64,000 nucleotides of DNA from an uncultured Pelagibacteraceae bacterium (GTDB taxonomy: Bacteria > Pseudomonadota > Alphaproteobacteria > Pelagibacterales > Pelagibacteraceae), in the NCBI GenBank assembly GCA_902631535.1, contig CACOYX010000001.1, positions 1 through 64,000 on the forward strand. The letters run 5' to 3'. The position numbers and the translations under genes are program-made. Each line of letters begins with the position of its first letter. Position 1 is the stretch's first letter. The notes below the pieces were generated by a model. The model saw nothing but the letters and a program-made list of their open reading frames with translations, was not told where the DNA came from and did no database searches. Below are positions 26,751 through 35,066 of this stretch, in pieces.

Positions 26751-27890
26751 ATGCAAAAAAAATCAATTGTAAATTTATCTAAATTTGCTGTTCCTCTTAA
26801 GTCTAAGGGAAGATTTTTTAATGAAAAAAAAACAGATTTGAGGAATGATTTTCAGAGAGACAGGGATAGAATCATTCATTCTACTGCTTTCAGAAGATTG
26901 AAGCATAAAACGCAAGTTTTTGTTAATACGTCAGGAGATCATTTTCGAACAAGAATTACTCACTCACTCGAAGTATCTCAAATAGCTAGAACATTATCTA
27001 AATTTTTTAATTTAAATGAAGATTTATCTGAAACTTTAAGTTTAGCGCACGATTTGGGACATACACCATTCGGTCATGCTGGTGAGGAGGCTTTAAATTA
27101 TTGTATGAAAGATTTCGGTGGATTTGATCACAACATACAAACATTAAGAATTATAACGATTTTGGAAAATAGATATTATGAATTTAAGGGACTAAATCTA
27201 TCAATTGAAACTTTAGATGGTCTGATAAAGCATAATGGACCGGTTAAAGACGTTACTAAATTAAATAGAATTTTAGGTGATAATTTCTTTAAAAAAAAAA
27301 TAAATTTTTCCATTAACTCCTCACTCGAAGCACAAATTGCTTCAATTTCAGATGATATAGCATACAACAGCCATGATCTTGAAGATGGATTAAAATCAAA
27401 CTTATTTAAGTTAAGCCATTTAAAAAATATTCCAGTGCTTAATAAAATTATATCAAAACATGTTAAAAAATTAAAAATACATTCAATTGATTTAGTAATT
27501 AGGCAAATTATAAGAGAAATAATAAACGAAATGGTTAGCGATGTAATTAAAACAACCAAGAAAAATATAAATCTTCAAAATATTCAAAATTTAAAAGATA
27601 TTTATGAAGCAAAAAAAAATCTGGTAAGCTTTTCCGAAAAAATGAAAAATTTTGATAAAAAAATTAAAAGTTTTTTAAAACAAAAAATGTATTTTCATAA
27701 AAATATTAATTCAAAAACTAATTTTGGAAGAAAAGTAATAACAAAACTATTTTCACAAATTAAAAAAAATCCAAAGCAATATATAAAAATTAAAAAATAT
27801 GGTAATTCAAATATAGAGCGTATTATTTGTGATTATATTGCTGGAATGACAGATAGATATGCAATAAATCTATATAATCGATTAAAATGA
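26751..27890 (+). CDS. dgt: Deoxyguanosinetriphosphate triphosphohydrolase-like protein
   Basis: HD-domain hydrolase removing triphosphate from dNTPs. The metal site is 'THSLEVSQIA' followed by 'LAHDLGHTPFGH' (about residues 101-112), and 'SDDIAYNSHDLEDG' (about 203-216) carries the second aspartate. 379 residues matches the alphaproteobacterial dGTPase-like group 2, which precedes argS in many genomes, as here. The end overlaps argS by 4 bp (ATGA). Confidence 0.94.
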   Translation: MQKKSIVNLSKFAVPLKSKGRFFNEKKTDLRNDFQRDRDRIIHSTAFRRLKHKTQVFVNTSGDHFRTRITHSLEVSQIARTLSKFFNLNEDLSETLSLAHDLGHTPFGHAGEEALNYCMKDFGGFDHNIQTLRIITILENRYYEFKGLNLSIETLDGLIKHNGPVKDVTKLNRILGDNFFKKKINFSINSSLEAQIASISDDIAYNSHDLEDGLKSNLFKLSHLKNIPVLNKIISKHVKKLKIHSIDLVIRQIIREIINEMVSDVIKTTKKNINLQNIQNLKDIYEAKKNLVSFSEKMKNFDKKIKSFLKQKMYFHKNINSKTNFGRKVITKLFSQIKKNPKQYIKIKKYGNSNIERIICDYIAGMTDRYAINLYNRLK

Positions 27891-29608
27891 ATATTTTTGA
27901 ACACCATCTATCTGAAATAAAAAAAGTAGTTTTTAATGAGAAAGATTATCTTAAATTAGATAAATTAGATAATCTAAAGGGTATAAATTTGGAAATACCA
28001 CCAGCTCAATTTAATTATGATTTATCATGCAATATTGCGATGGTTCTTGGAAAAAAAAATAAGACAAGTCCCAAAACTCTAGCGCCAAAATTAAAAGATA
28101 TTTTTCTAGATAAGATAAAAAATTTTTCAGATATTCAAATTGCTGGTCCTGGTTTTTTAAACATAAAATTATCTAAGTCTGCATTATTAAACAATATAAA
28201 TTCAATTTTAAAAAATGATAAATATGGATCATCTAATAATGATGAAACTTATAATATTGAATTTGTTTCAGCTAATCCAACTGGCCCAATGCATGTCGGT
28301 CATTGCAGAGGAGCAATCTATGGAGATGTTCTAGCTAACTTATTGAAGTTTAATGGCAACAAAGTTACCAAGGAATATTATGTAAACGATTATGGTAGTC
28401 AAATTAGAAATTTTGTTGAGTCTGTTTATTACAGAATAATAGAAATTAAGTATAAAAAAGAATTTCCACAAAAAGAAGATTTATATCCTGGTCTTTACAT
28501 AATAGATATTGCTAACAAAATAATTAATAAGAATTTGAAATTAGATTTTAAAAATTTTGAAAAAAATTTTGACTTTTTAAAGAAAGAGTCTTTAAAGTTA
28601 TCGATGGAACTAATAAAAAAAGATTTAAATCTCCTAGGCATTTCACACGATAATTTTTTTTCAGAAACAGAAATAGTCAATAAAGATTTAGTAAATAAAG
28701 CCATAAATAAACTTAAAGAAAAAAAGTTTGTAAAAGAAGGCTTTCTTCAACCGCCAAAAGGAGAATCGAATGAAAATTGGAAAAAAATAAAAAGGTTAAT
28801 TTTTAAGTCAACAATGTTTGGTGATGACACAGATAGAGCACTTCAAAAAAATGACGGGTCTTGGACTTATTTCGCAAATGATATTGCCTATCATATGGAT
28901 AAAGTAAACAGAAATTATAAAAATTTAGTCAATATTTTGGGTGCAGACCACACAGGCTATATAAAGAGAATAACTGCAGCAGTTTCTGCCTTATCTGAAA
29001 ATAGAGTAAAACTCGATTGCAAAGTATGTCAACTAGTAAAACTTTATAAAAATGGCGAGCCATTTAAAATGTCAAAAAGAGCAGGTGATTTTATTTCAGC
29101 TCAAGATCTTTTAAATGAAGTAGAAAAAGATCAAATAAGATTTATGATGCTTAATAGAAGTAACGATGTAGATCTAGATTTTGATTTTGATAAAGTAAAA
29201 GAAAAAACAAAAGATAACCCAGTTTTTTATGTCCAATACGCTTATGCAAGAATTAATTCTCTTCTAAGAACTTTAAATTTAAATTTATTACAAAAATTGA
29301 ATTTTACCGAAAAGAATATTAATTTTAATGAATTAGAAATGAGAATTATTAGAAAGGTTTTTGAGTGGCCAAAAATTATAGAGTCAGTATCTAGAAAATT
29401 TGATTTACATAAAATTACATTTTACTTATATGAACTCTCAACATTATTTCATGCTTATTGGAGCAAGGGAAATGATGATAAAGATTTTAAATTCATAGAA
29501 AAAGGAGAGATCAAAAGAGAAGAAATATTAACTATTATTAATCTTGTTGCTGTTGTATTGCAAATTGGCATGAGTATTCTAGGAGTATCACTACCTAAAA
29601 AAATGTAA
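27887..29608 (+). CDS. argS: Arginine--tRNA ligase
   Basis: Charges tRNA-Arg, including the tRNA-Arg(TCT) encoded in this window. The HIGH element is 'SANPTGPMHVGHCRGA' (about residues 127-142), the KMSKS variant is 'FKMSKRAG' (about 391), and the C-terminal DALR anticodon-binding domain ends in 'GVSLPKKM'. 573 residues is usual. The dgt-argS pair and the genes that follow match the conserved alphaproteobacterial order. Confidence 0.97.
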   Translation: MNIFEHHLSEIKKVVFNEKDYLKLDKLDNLKGINLEIPPAQFNYDLSCNIAMVLGKKNKTSPKTLAPKLKDIFLDKIKNFSDIQIAGPGFLNIKLSKSALLNNINSILKNDKYGSSNNDETYNIEFVSANPTGPMHVGHCRGAIYGDVLANLLKFNGNKVTKEYYVNDYGSQIRNFVESVYYRIIEIKYKKEFPQKEDLYPGLYIIDIANKIINKNLKLDFKNFEKNFDFLKKESLKLSMELIKKDLNLLGISHDNFFSETEIVNKDLVNKAINKLKEKKFVKEGFLQPPKGESNENWKKIKRLIFKSTMFGDDTDRALQKNDGSWTYFANDIAYHMDKVNRNYKNLVNILGADHTGYIKRITAAVSALSENRVKLDCKVCQLVKLYKNGEPFKMSKRAGDFISAQDLLNEVEKDQIRFMMLNRSNDVDLDFDFDKVKEKTKDNPVFYVQYAYARINSLLRTLNLNLLQKLNFTEKNINFNELEMRIIRKVFEWPKIIESVSRKFDLHKITFYLYELSTLFHAYWSKGNDDKDFKFIEKGEIKREEILTIINLVAVVLQIGMSILGVSLPKKM

Positions 29609-29871
29609 TGAGTAAATATATTAATTTTTTTCTTTTCATATTAGTAATTATTTTTTTTATAAGCACATATAAATATTATTCTTCAAATAAAAATATTGAA
29701 GTTAAAAATTACAATAGAAAAAATATAGATATGATTATTAATAATAAGATTTCTAATTTACCAATTATTAATAATGATACTGACAATGTAATAGAATTTA
29801 ATGATGGTTATTCTAATGAAATTCAAAATGAAAATTCTAGAAGTTTTTGGCAATTATTAAAATTTGAATGA
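29608..29871 (+). CDS. Small single-helix membrane protein in the SPOR-protein position (87 aa)
   Basis: The start overlaps the argS stop (TAATG) and the end overlaps nagZ by 4 bp, so it is translated within the operon. One N-terminal helix (about residues 5-24) is followed by about 60 Asn/Ile-rich residues ending in 'RSFWQLLKFE'. In other alphaproteobacteria the gene between argS and nagZ encodes a membrane-anchored SPOR-domain protein. No SPOR domain is visible here. It is either a shortened relic that kept the anchor or an unrelated protein. Confidence 0.65.
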   Translation: MSKYINFFLFILVIIFFISTYKYYSSNKNIEVKNYNRKNIDMIINNKISNLPIINNDTDNVIEFNDGYSNEIQNENSRSFWQLLKFE

Positions 29872-30812
29872 AAAAAAAAGCAATAATAATAAGTATCAAA
29901 GGAACAAAATTAAGCAGTAAAGAAAAATTACTTTTATCGAAAGAAAAACCATGGGGTTTAATCTTATTTAAAAGAAATATTAAATCATTTACACAAATTA
30001 AAAACTTAGTAAAAAATATAAAAAAAAACACAAAAGATAAAAACTTTCCTATTTTAATTGACGAAGAGGGCTCTACGGTTTCAAGGCTAGGAAATGTGTT
30101 TAAACATAATATAGACTGTTATTTTTTTGGAAATCTTTATAAATATGATAAGAAAATAGCTTTAAACTTATACAAGCTTTACTTAAGATCTCTCTGTAAA
30201 ATTTTAAAAAAAATTGGAATAAATATCAATACAATCCCTGTATTAGATATATTAAGAAATCATACCAATAAAATTATTGGTAGAAGAAGTTTTTCTGAAA
30301 AAAAAGAAATTGTAAAAAAATTAGGTCAAGTAACAATCCAAGAATGCAATTCTCAAAGAATTATTAATGTAATCAAACATATACCAGGACACGGATGTTC
30401 ATCTGTAGACAGTCATTTGAGTATGCCTAAAGTCAGTTTAGAAAAAAAGATTTTAAATCAAATTGATTTTTACCCATTTAAATCTTCTTCGGCTAAATTA
30501 GCTATGACAGCTCATATACTTTATTCAAAAATTGACTCTAAAAATGTTTCCACTTTTTCAAGCAAAATAATTAGAGAAATAATAAGAAAAAAAATTGGTT
30601 TTAAAGGAATTTTAATTTCCGATGATATTTCAATGAAAGCTTTGAAATATGACCTTGTTACAAACGCAAAAAAATCCTTAGCCGCAGGCTGTAATTTAAT
30701 TTTATATTGTGCAGGGAATATCAAAGACAACTACAAATTGATTAATTCAGTTCCATATATTGATAAATTTACTTTAAAAAAAACTTCAGAAATTAATAAG
30801 ATTTTAAGGTAA
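29868..30812 (+). CDS. nagZ: Beta-N-acetylhexosaminidase (GH3), muropeptide recycling
   Basis: Removes N-acetylglucosamine from anhydromuropeptides in the cytoplasm. 'LIDEEGSTVSRLG' (about residues 63-75), the active-site loop 'KHIPGHGCSSVDSH' (about 169-182, canonically KHFPGHG....DSH) and 'LISDDISMKAL' (about 250-260) with the nucleophile Asp are all present. 314 residues is slightly short of the family mean. It lies in the argS-nagZ-scpA order typical of alphaproteobacteria. Confidence 0.92.
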   Translation: MKKKAIIISIKGTKLSSKEKLLLSKEKPWGLILFKRNIKSFTQIKNLVKNIKKNTKDKNFPILIDEEGSTVSRLGNVFKHNIDCYFFGNLYKYDKKIALNLYKLYLRSLCKILKKIGININTIPVLDILRNHTNKIIGRRSFSEKKEIVKKLGQVTIQECNSQRIINVIKHIPGHGCSSVDSHLSMPKVSLEKKILNQIDFYPFKSSSAKLAMTAHILYSKIDSKNVSTFSSKIIREIIRKKIGFKGILISDDISMKALKYDLVTNAKKSLAAGCNLILYCAGNIKDNYKLINSVPYIDKFTLKKTSEINKILR

Positions 30813-30821
30813 AATTATTTA

Positions 30822-31556
30822 ATGGAGTCGAATAAAACAAATCAGATTTCTATAAATATTCCCAACTTTAGTGGTCCACTAGAGCTCTTATTAGATTTAG
30901 CTAAATCACAAAAAGTTGATTTAGCCGAAATTTCAATAACAAAACTTGCTGATCAGTTTTTAGATTTTATCAAAAAAAATAAAGATTTAGATTTAGAAAC
31001 AGCTTCTGAATACTTGCTTATGGCTACGTGGTTAGCTTATCTAAAATCGAAATTGCTTTTACCTGAGGATGAGGACGATGATTTCAAAGCGTTAGAAGTA
31101 GCAGAAAAACTAAAACTACAACTTAAGAAACTTGAATTAATCAGGATTTTATCGGATCAGATGCTGAAAAAAAAAAGGTTAGGGGTGCATATTTTTACTA
31201 GAGGGATGAAAGGTGGCATAAGATCTATCAATACACCGATCTATGATGTTTCTTTGTATGAATTATTAAAGACTTATGCTGAAATTCAAATGCAAAAAAC
31301 ATTTAAAAATATTAGTATTCCAAAATTACCTGTTTTTACTACTGAGGAAGGGATTAAACAAATAAAACAAAATTTAAATAGTATTAAGGACTGGAAACAT
31401 TTAATTGAGTTAATTCCTGATTTTTATTTAAAAAATAAAATGAATAGAACAGGCATAGCTGGTATATTTGCAGCAAGCTTAGAATTAACTAAAGAAGGAA
31501 TTGTAAAAGTGTCTCAAAATAAAATCTTTGACAAAATAATGATTAAAAAAACTTAG
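30822..31556 (+). CDS. scpA: Segregation and condensation protein A (kleisin)
   Basis: Kleisin that bridges Smc heads in chromosome condensation. The N-terminal 'FSGPLELLLDLAKSQKVDL' (about residues 13-31) and 'YLLMATWLAYLKSKLLLP' (about 65-82) are ScpA hallmarks, and the C-terminal winged-helix part binds Smc. 244 residues is normal. ScpB follows after 1 bp. Smc itself is not in the window. Confidence 0.94.
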   Translation: MESNKTNQISINIPNFSGPLELLLDLAKSQKVDLAEISITKLADQFLDFIKKNKDLDLETASEYLLMATWLAYLKSKLLLPEDEDDDFKALEVAEKLKLQLKKLELIRILSDQMLKKKRLGVHIFTRGMKGGIRSINTPIYDVSLYELLKTYAEIQMQKTFKNISIPKLPVFTTEEGIKQIKQNLNSIKDWKHLIELIPDFYLKNKMNRTGIAGIFAASLELTKEGIVKVSQNKIFDKIMIKKT

Positions 31557-31557
31557 T

Positions 31558-32241
31558 ATGCCTAATAAAAAATCTAATGTGATAAAATTTCCTGCATCTC
31601 CTTCGAAACTAGAAAGACAAGTTGAAGCAATTTTATTTGCTGCTTCAGAACCTCTTGATATTGAAACTATTGAAAAAAGAATTGGGACAAATACAAATAT
31701 TAAAAAAATATTATTTAATTTAAGGGAATTTTACAAAAGTAGAGGGGTTAATTTGGTATGTATAAAAGATAAATGGTCTTTTAGAACTGCAGATGATTTA
31801 TCAAAATTGATGTCACTTCAAAAATCTACGCAAAAAAAATTATCAAAGGCTACAATTGAGACACTAGCTATTATAGTTTACCATCAACCCGTTACTAGAT
31901 CAGAAATTGAGGAAATTAGAGGAGTTACCTTTGCATCCAATACTATTGAAATTCTTTTAGAGTTAAATTGGGTCAGACCAGCAGGTAGAAAAGACGTTCC
32001 CGGTAAACCAATTCAATATGCGACAACTGAAAGTTTTTTAAATCACTTTAATATACAAAAATTAACTGATTTACCTACAATAGATGAATTAGGGTCAGCG
32101 GGCTTAATCGATACAGCGGCAATAGATAAATCTATTTTTGGAACAGGAAAATTTTTTAAAGAGCAGTCTATAAATGATAAACAAAATATTTATGAGGATA
32201 TTGATGATGCTATTAAAAAAGCTCCTGACGATGATAAATAA
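31558..32241 (+). CDS. scpB: Segregation and condensation protein B
   Basis: Dimeric winged-helix partner of ScpA. 'LERQVEAILFAASEPL' (about residues 17-32) and 'LETLAIIVYHQPVTRSEIEEIRG'-type segments (about 103-124), and the 'RPAGRKDVPGKP' wing, identify it. 227 residues with an acidic C-terminal tail. Followed after 40 bp by tatA, as in other alphaproteobacteria. Confidence 0.94.
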   Translation: MPNKKSNVIKFPASPSKLERQVEAILFAASEPLDIETIEKRIGTNTNIKKILFNLREFYKSRGVNLVCIKDKWSFRTADDLSKLMSLQKSTQKKLSKATIETLAIIVYHQPVTRSEIEEIRGVTFASNTIEILLELNWVRPAGRKDVPGKPIQYATTESFLNHFNIQKLTDLPTIDELGSAGLIDTAAIDKSIFGTGKFFKEQSINDKQNIYEDIDDAIKKAPDDDK

Positions 32242-32281
32242 ACAGGTTTATTTAAGTTGATTTATTGTATATAAAATACCT

Positions 32282-32482
32282 ATGGGAAATATTGGTTGGA
32301 CAGGTATTATTATTATTGCAATTTTGGTAGTTATACTTTTTGGCAAAGGTAAAATTTCTAGCATTATGGGAGACCTAGCCAAAGGTATTAAAAGTTTCAA
32401 AAAGGGTATGTCAGACGATAGTACCTCTGGAACAGAGGATCCAAACAATAATTCAGATAACTCAAATTCTGAAAATAAGTAA
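32282..32482 (+). CDS. tatA: Sec-independent protein translocase subunit TatA
   Basis: Pore-forming subunit for folded, twin-arginine proteins. One N-terminal helix ('[17 protein letters not shown]') is followed by the amphipathic '[13 protein letters not shown]' helix and an acidic, Asn/Ser-rich tail. 66 residues is within the TatA range. It leads tatABC. An in-window candidate substrate is the M48 protease with an RRKFLG signal. Confidence 0.94.
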   Translation: MGNIGWTGIIIIAILVVILFGKGKISSIMGDLAKGIKSFKKGMSDDSTSGTEDPNNNSDNSNSENK

Positions 32483-32488
32483 CCTTAT

Positions 32489-32725
32489 ATGCCTCAAATA
32501 GGTTGGCTAGAGATTTTAGCTATAGTTATAATTGCAATTTTAGTGCTCGGACCTAAAGAGTTTCCTATTGCTTTAAAAAAAATTGGAACTTATTTTGGAA
32601 AATTAAAGAATACTATTAGCAGTTTTCAAAGAGAGGTAAATTCAGTTACAGAAAATATTGATCTTGAGAAAGATACAACTAAAGAAAATTTAAAAAAAGA
32701 AAATAAAAATAAAGAAAATGAGTGA
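32489..32725 (+). CDS. tatB: Sec-independent protein translocase subunit TatB
   Basis: Substrate-receptor partner of TatC. The 'IGWLEILAIVIIAILVLGPKEFP' helix and hinge are typical of TatB (LGPKE in place of the TatA FG hinge), and an amphipathic helix and a lysine/glutamate tail follow. At 78 residues it is much shorter than E. coli TatB (171) but retains the conserved parts. It overlaps tatC by 8 bp. Confidence 0.93.
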   Translation: MPQIGWLEILAIVIIAILVLGPKEFPIALKKIGTYFGKLKNTISSFQREVNSVTENIDLEKDTTKENLKKENKNKENE

Positions 32726-33485
32726 TAAAAATTCGTTTACGAGTCACTTTGTGGAATTACGATCTCGATTAATTAAGTCATTAGTATTTATTTTTATAAT
32801 TTTTGTTATTTCTTATACCTTCGCTGAATATATTTATTCTTTTTTAGTAAATCCATATGCTGAAGCAGTCAAAGATGACTCTGTTTCTAGACGTTTGATT
32901 TTTACAGCTTTGCATGAAACTTTTATTACTTATTTAAAGGTAGCTTTTTTTTCAGCTATTTTTTTAGGAAGTCCTTTCTTTTTAATACAGATATACAAAT
33001 TTATTGCTCCCGGATTATATAAAAATGAGAAGAATGCATTATTACCTTATCTTATTTCTACACCTATTCTTTTTTTTATTGGTGGAATGCTGGTTTATTA
33101 TTTAGTTATGCCATTAGCAATTAAATTTTTTTTATCATTTGAGACTATGGGATCAAACACTAGTTTACCAATTCAACTAGAAGCTAAAGTAAATGAGTAT
33201 TTATCTTTAATAATGAGATTAATTTTTGCTTTTGGGATAAGTTTTCAATTACCAATCCTATTAAATTTATTAGCTAGAATAGGTGTTGTTAATTCAGAAT
33301 ATTTGAGAAAAACAAGAAGATATGTAATAGTAATAATTTTTTCTGTAGCAGCGATATTAACTCCTCCAGACCCAATCACCCAAGTAGGTCTAGCAATACC
33401 TTTACTGTTACTCTATGAATTATCTATAATAACAGTTCGATTCACTGAAAAAAAAAATAAAAAAGAAAATATAGAAGATGCATAA
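32718..33485 (+). CDS. tatC: Sec-independent protein translocase subunit TatC
   Basis: Multi-spanning receptor for twin-arginine signals. 'SHFVELRSRLIKSL' near the N-terminus (canonical H-L-x-E-L-R) is the signal-peptide contact region. Six helices follow, with 'FIAPGLYKNEKNALLP' in the periplasmic cap region. 255 residues is normal. It overlaps both tatB and serS by 8 bp. Confidence 0.95.
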   Translation: MSDKNSFTSHFVELRSRLIKSLVFIFIIFVISYTFAEYIYSFLVNPYAEAVKDDSVSRRLIFTALHETFITYLKVAFFSAIFLGSPFFLIQIYKFIAPGLYKNEKNALLPYLISTPILFFIGGMLVYYLVMPLAIKFFLSFETMGSNTSLPIQLEAKVNEYLSLIMRLIFAFGISFQLPILLNLLARIGVVNSEYLRKTRRYVIVIIFSVAAILTPPDPITQVGLAIPLLLLYELSIITVRFTEKKNKKENIEDA

Positions 33486-34725
33486 TTTAAAAGAGTTAAG
33501 AAAAAATTTAGATGATCTGAAAAAAAAATTAAAAGATCGTAATACAGATTTTGATATTAACAATTTTAAAAAAAAAGATACCTTAAATAGGGATTTAATA
33601 AGTAAAAAAGAAAAGTTAGAGCAAGAAAAAAAATCTTTATCAAAATTTAAAGATAAATCAAATTTTGAGAAATCTAAAAAAATTTCTCAGGAAATATTAA
33701 ATCTAGAAAAAAAACAAATCATCAGTCAAAGTGAAATAGATAAAATAGTTTTTTCACTACCTAATTTAGCACATAATGATGTTCCAATTGGAAGAGATGA
33801 AAAATCAAATAAATTAATAAAAAAAAGTGGAAAAATTAAAAAATTTTTATTCAAAACTAAATCGCATGTTGAATTGGGAGCAAAAAATCAAAATATAGAT
33901 TTTGAAACTTCAATCAAATTAGCTGGATCAAGATTTGTGGTGTTAAAGGATAAATTTGCAATGCTTGAAAGAGCGCTAATAAACTTTATGTTAGATACTC
34001 ATGTTAACGAGTATAAATACACAGAAATCTCGCCTCCATTAATCGTTAATGAAGAAGTTATGTTTGGGACTGGTCAACTTCCAAAATTTGAGGAAGATCA
34101 ATTTGAGATAAAATTTGATAATTCTAATCAAAGAAAATTTTTAATACCGACTGCCGAAGTAGTTTTAACAAATTTGGTAAGAAAATCGATAATTGAAAAA
34201 AATTTATTACCAAAAAGATTTGTTGCTTCAACACCTTGCTTTAGAAAAGAGGCAGGAAGTTATGGAAAAGATACAAAAGGAATGATTAGGCAGCATCAAT
34301 TTTATAAGGTTGAACTTGTGAGTATAGTTGAGCCGAAAAAATGCCTAGAAGAATTAGAAAGGATGTTAGGTTGTGCTGAAAGCATTTTAGAAAAGTTAGA
34401 GATACCTTACCAAATTTTATTGCTTTCCTCAGGAGACATGGGTTTCAGCGCTGAAAAAACCTATGATCTTGAAGCTTGGATCCCCTCAGAAAATAAATAT
34501 AGGGAAATTTCAAGTTGCTCATCTTGTGGAACCTTTCAAGCTAGAAGAATGGGAGCAAAATATAAGTCTGAAAAAGGAAATGATTTTGTAGGAACTCTTA
34601 ATGGATCAGGTTTAGCAGTAGGAAGACTAATGATCGCTTTATTAGAAAACAATCAAAATGAAGATGGCTCAATTAATATCCCACATGTATTAAAAAAATA
34701 CATGAATAATCTAGAAAAAATTTAA
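33478..34725 (+). CDS. serS: Serine--tRNA ligase
   Basis: Charges tRNA-Ser, a member of which (TGA) is encoded later in the window. A long N-terminal lysine-rich coiled coil (about residues 1-100), motif 2 'FRKEAGSYGKDTKGMIRQHQ' (about 258-277) and motif 3 'NGSGLAVGRLMIALLE' (about 379-394) are clear. 415 residues. Gene order tatC-serS is the alphaproteobacterial one, but the surE-pcm-peptidase genes that often follow are absent here. Confidence 0.96.
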   Translation: MHNLKELRKNLDDLKKKLKDRNTDFDINNFKKKDTLNRDLISKKEKLEQEKKSLSKFKDKSNFEKSKKISQEILNLEKKQIISQSEIDKIVFSLPNLAHNDVPIGRDEKSNKLIKKSGKIKKFLFKTKSHVELGAKNQNIDFETSIKLAGSRFVVLKDKFAMLERALINFMLDTHVNEYKYTEISPPLIVNEEVMFGTGQLPKFEEDQFEIKFDNSNQRKFLIPTAEVVLTNLVRKSIIEKNLLPKRFVASTPCFRKEAGSYGKDTKGMIRQHQFYKVELVSIVEPKKCLEELERMLGCAESILEKLEIPYQILLLSSGDMGFSAEKTYDLEAWIPSENKYREISSCSSCGTFQARRMGAKYKSEKGNDFVGTLNGSGLAVGRLMIALLENNQNEDGSINIPHVLKKYMNNLEKI

Positions 34726-34772
34726 TTATAATTTACTTGTTAATCTAAACTTTTTAATATAATTGTTCATTC

Positions 34773-35057
34773 ATGAGTGGACAGGGAATAGCACAATTTA
34801 TACCATTAATATTAATTTTTATAATCTTTTATTTCTTTTTAATAAGACCTCAACAAAAAAGAGTTAAAGACCATAAAGCAATGGTAGAGTCTCTAAAAAG
34901 AGGTGATGAAGTCATCACTTCAGGTGGTATTATAGGCATTGTTGATCGTGTAATGGAAGATGATCGCATCGAAGTTACTATTGGTGAGAATACTAAAGTT
35001 CAAATAATAAGATCTACAATTACAAGTTTATTAAAAAAAGAAGAAATTAAAAAATAA
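34773..35057 (+). CDS. yajC: Preprotein translocase accessory subunit YajC
   Basis: Small inner-membrane protein of the SecDF-YajC complex. One helix ('FIPLILIFIIFYFFLIRPQQKR') followed by a conserved cytoplasmic domain with 'GDEVITSGGIIG'. 94 residues. It precedes secD by 9 bp, the usual operon. Confidence 0.95.
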   Translation: MSGQGIAQFIPLILIFIIFYFFLIRPQQKRVKDHKAMVESLKRGDEVITSGGIIGIVDRVMEDDRIEVTIGENTKVQIIRSTITSLLKKEEIKK

Positions 35058-35066
35058 TTCTTTTTC

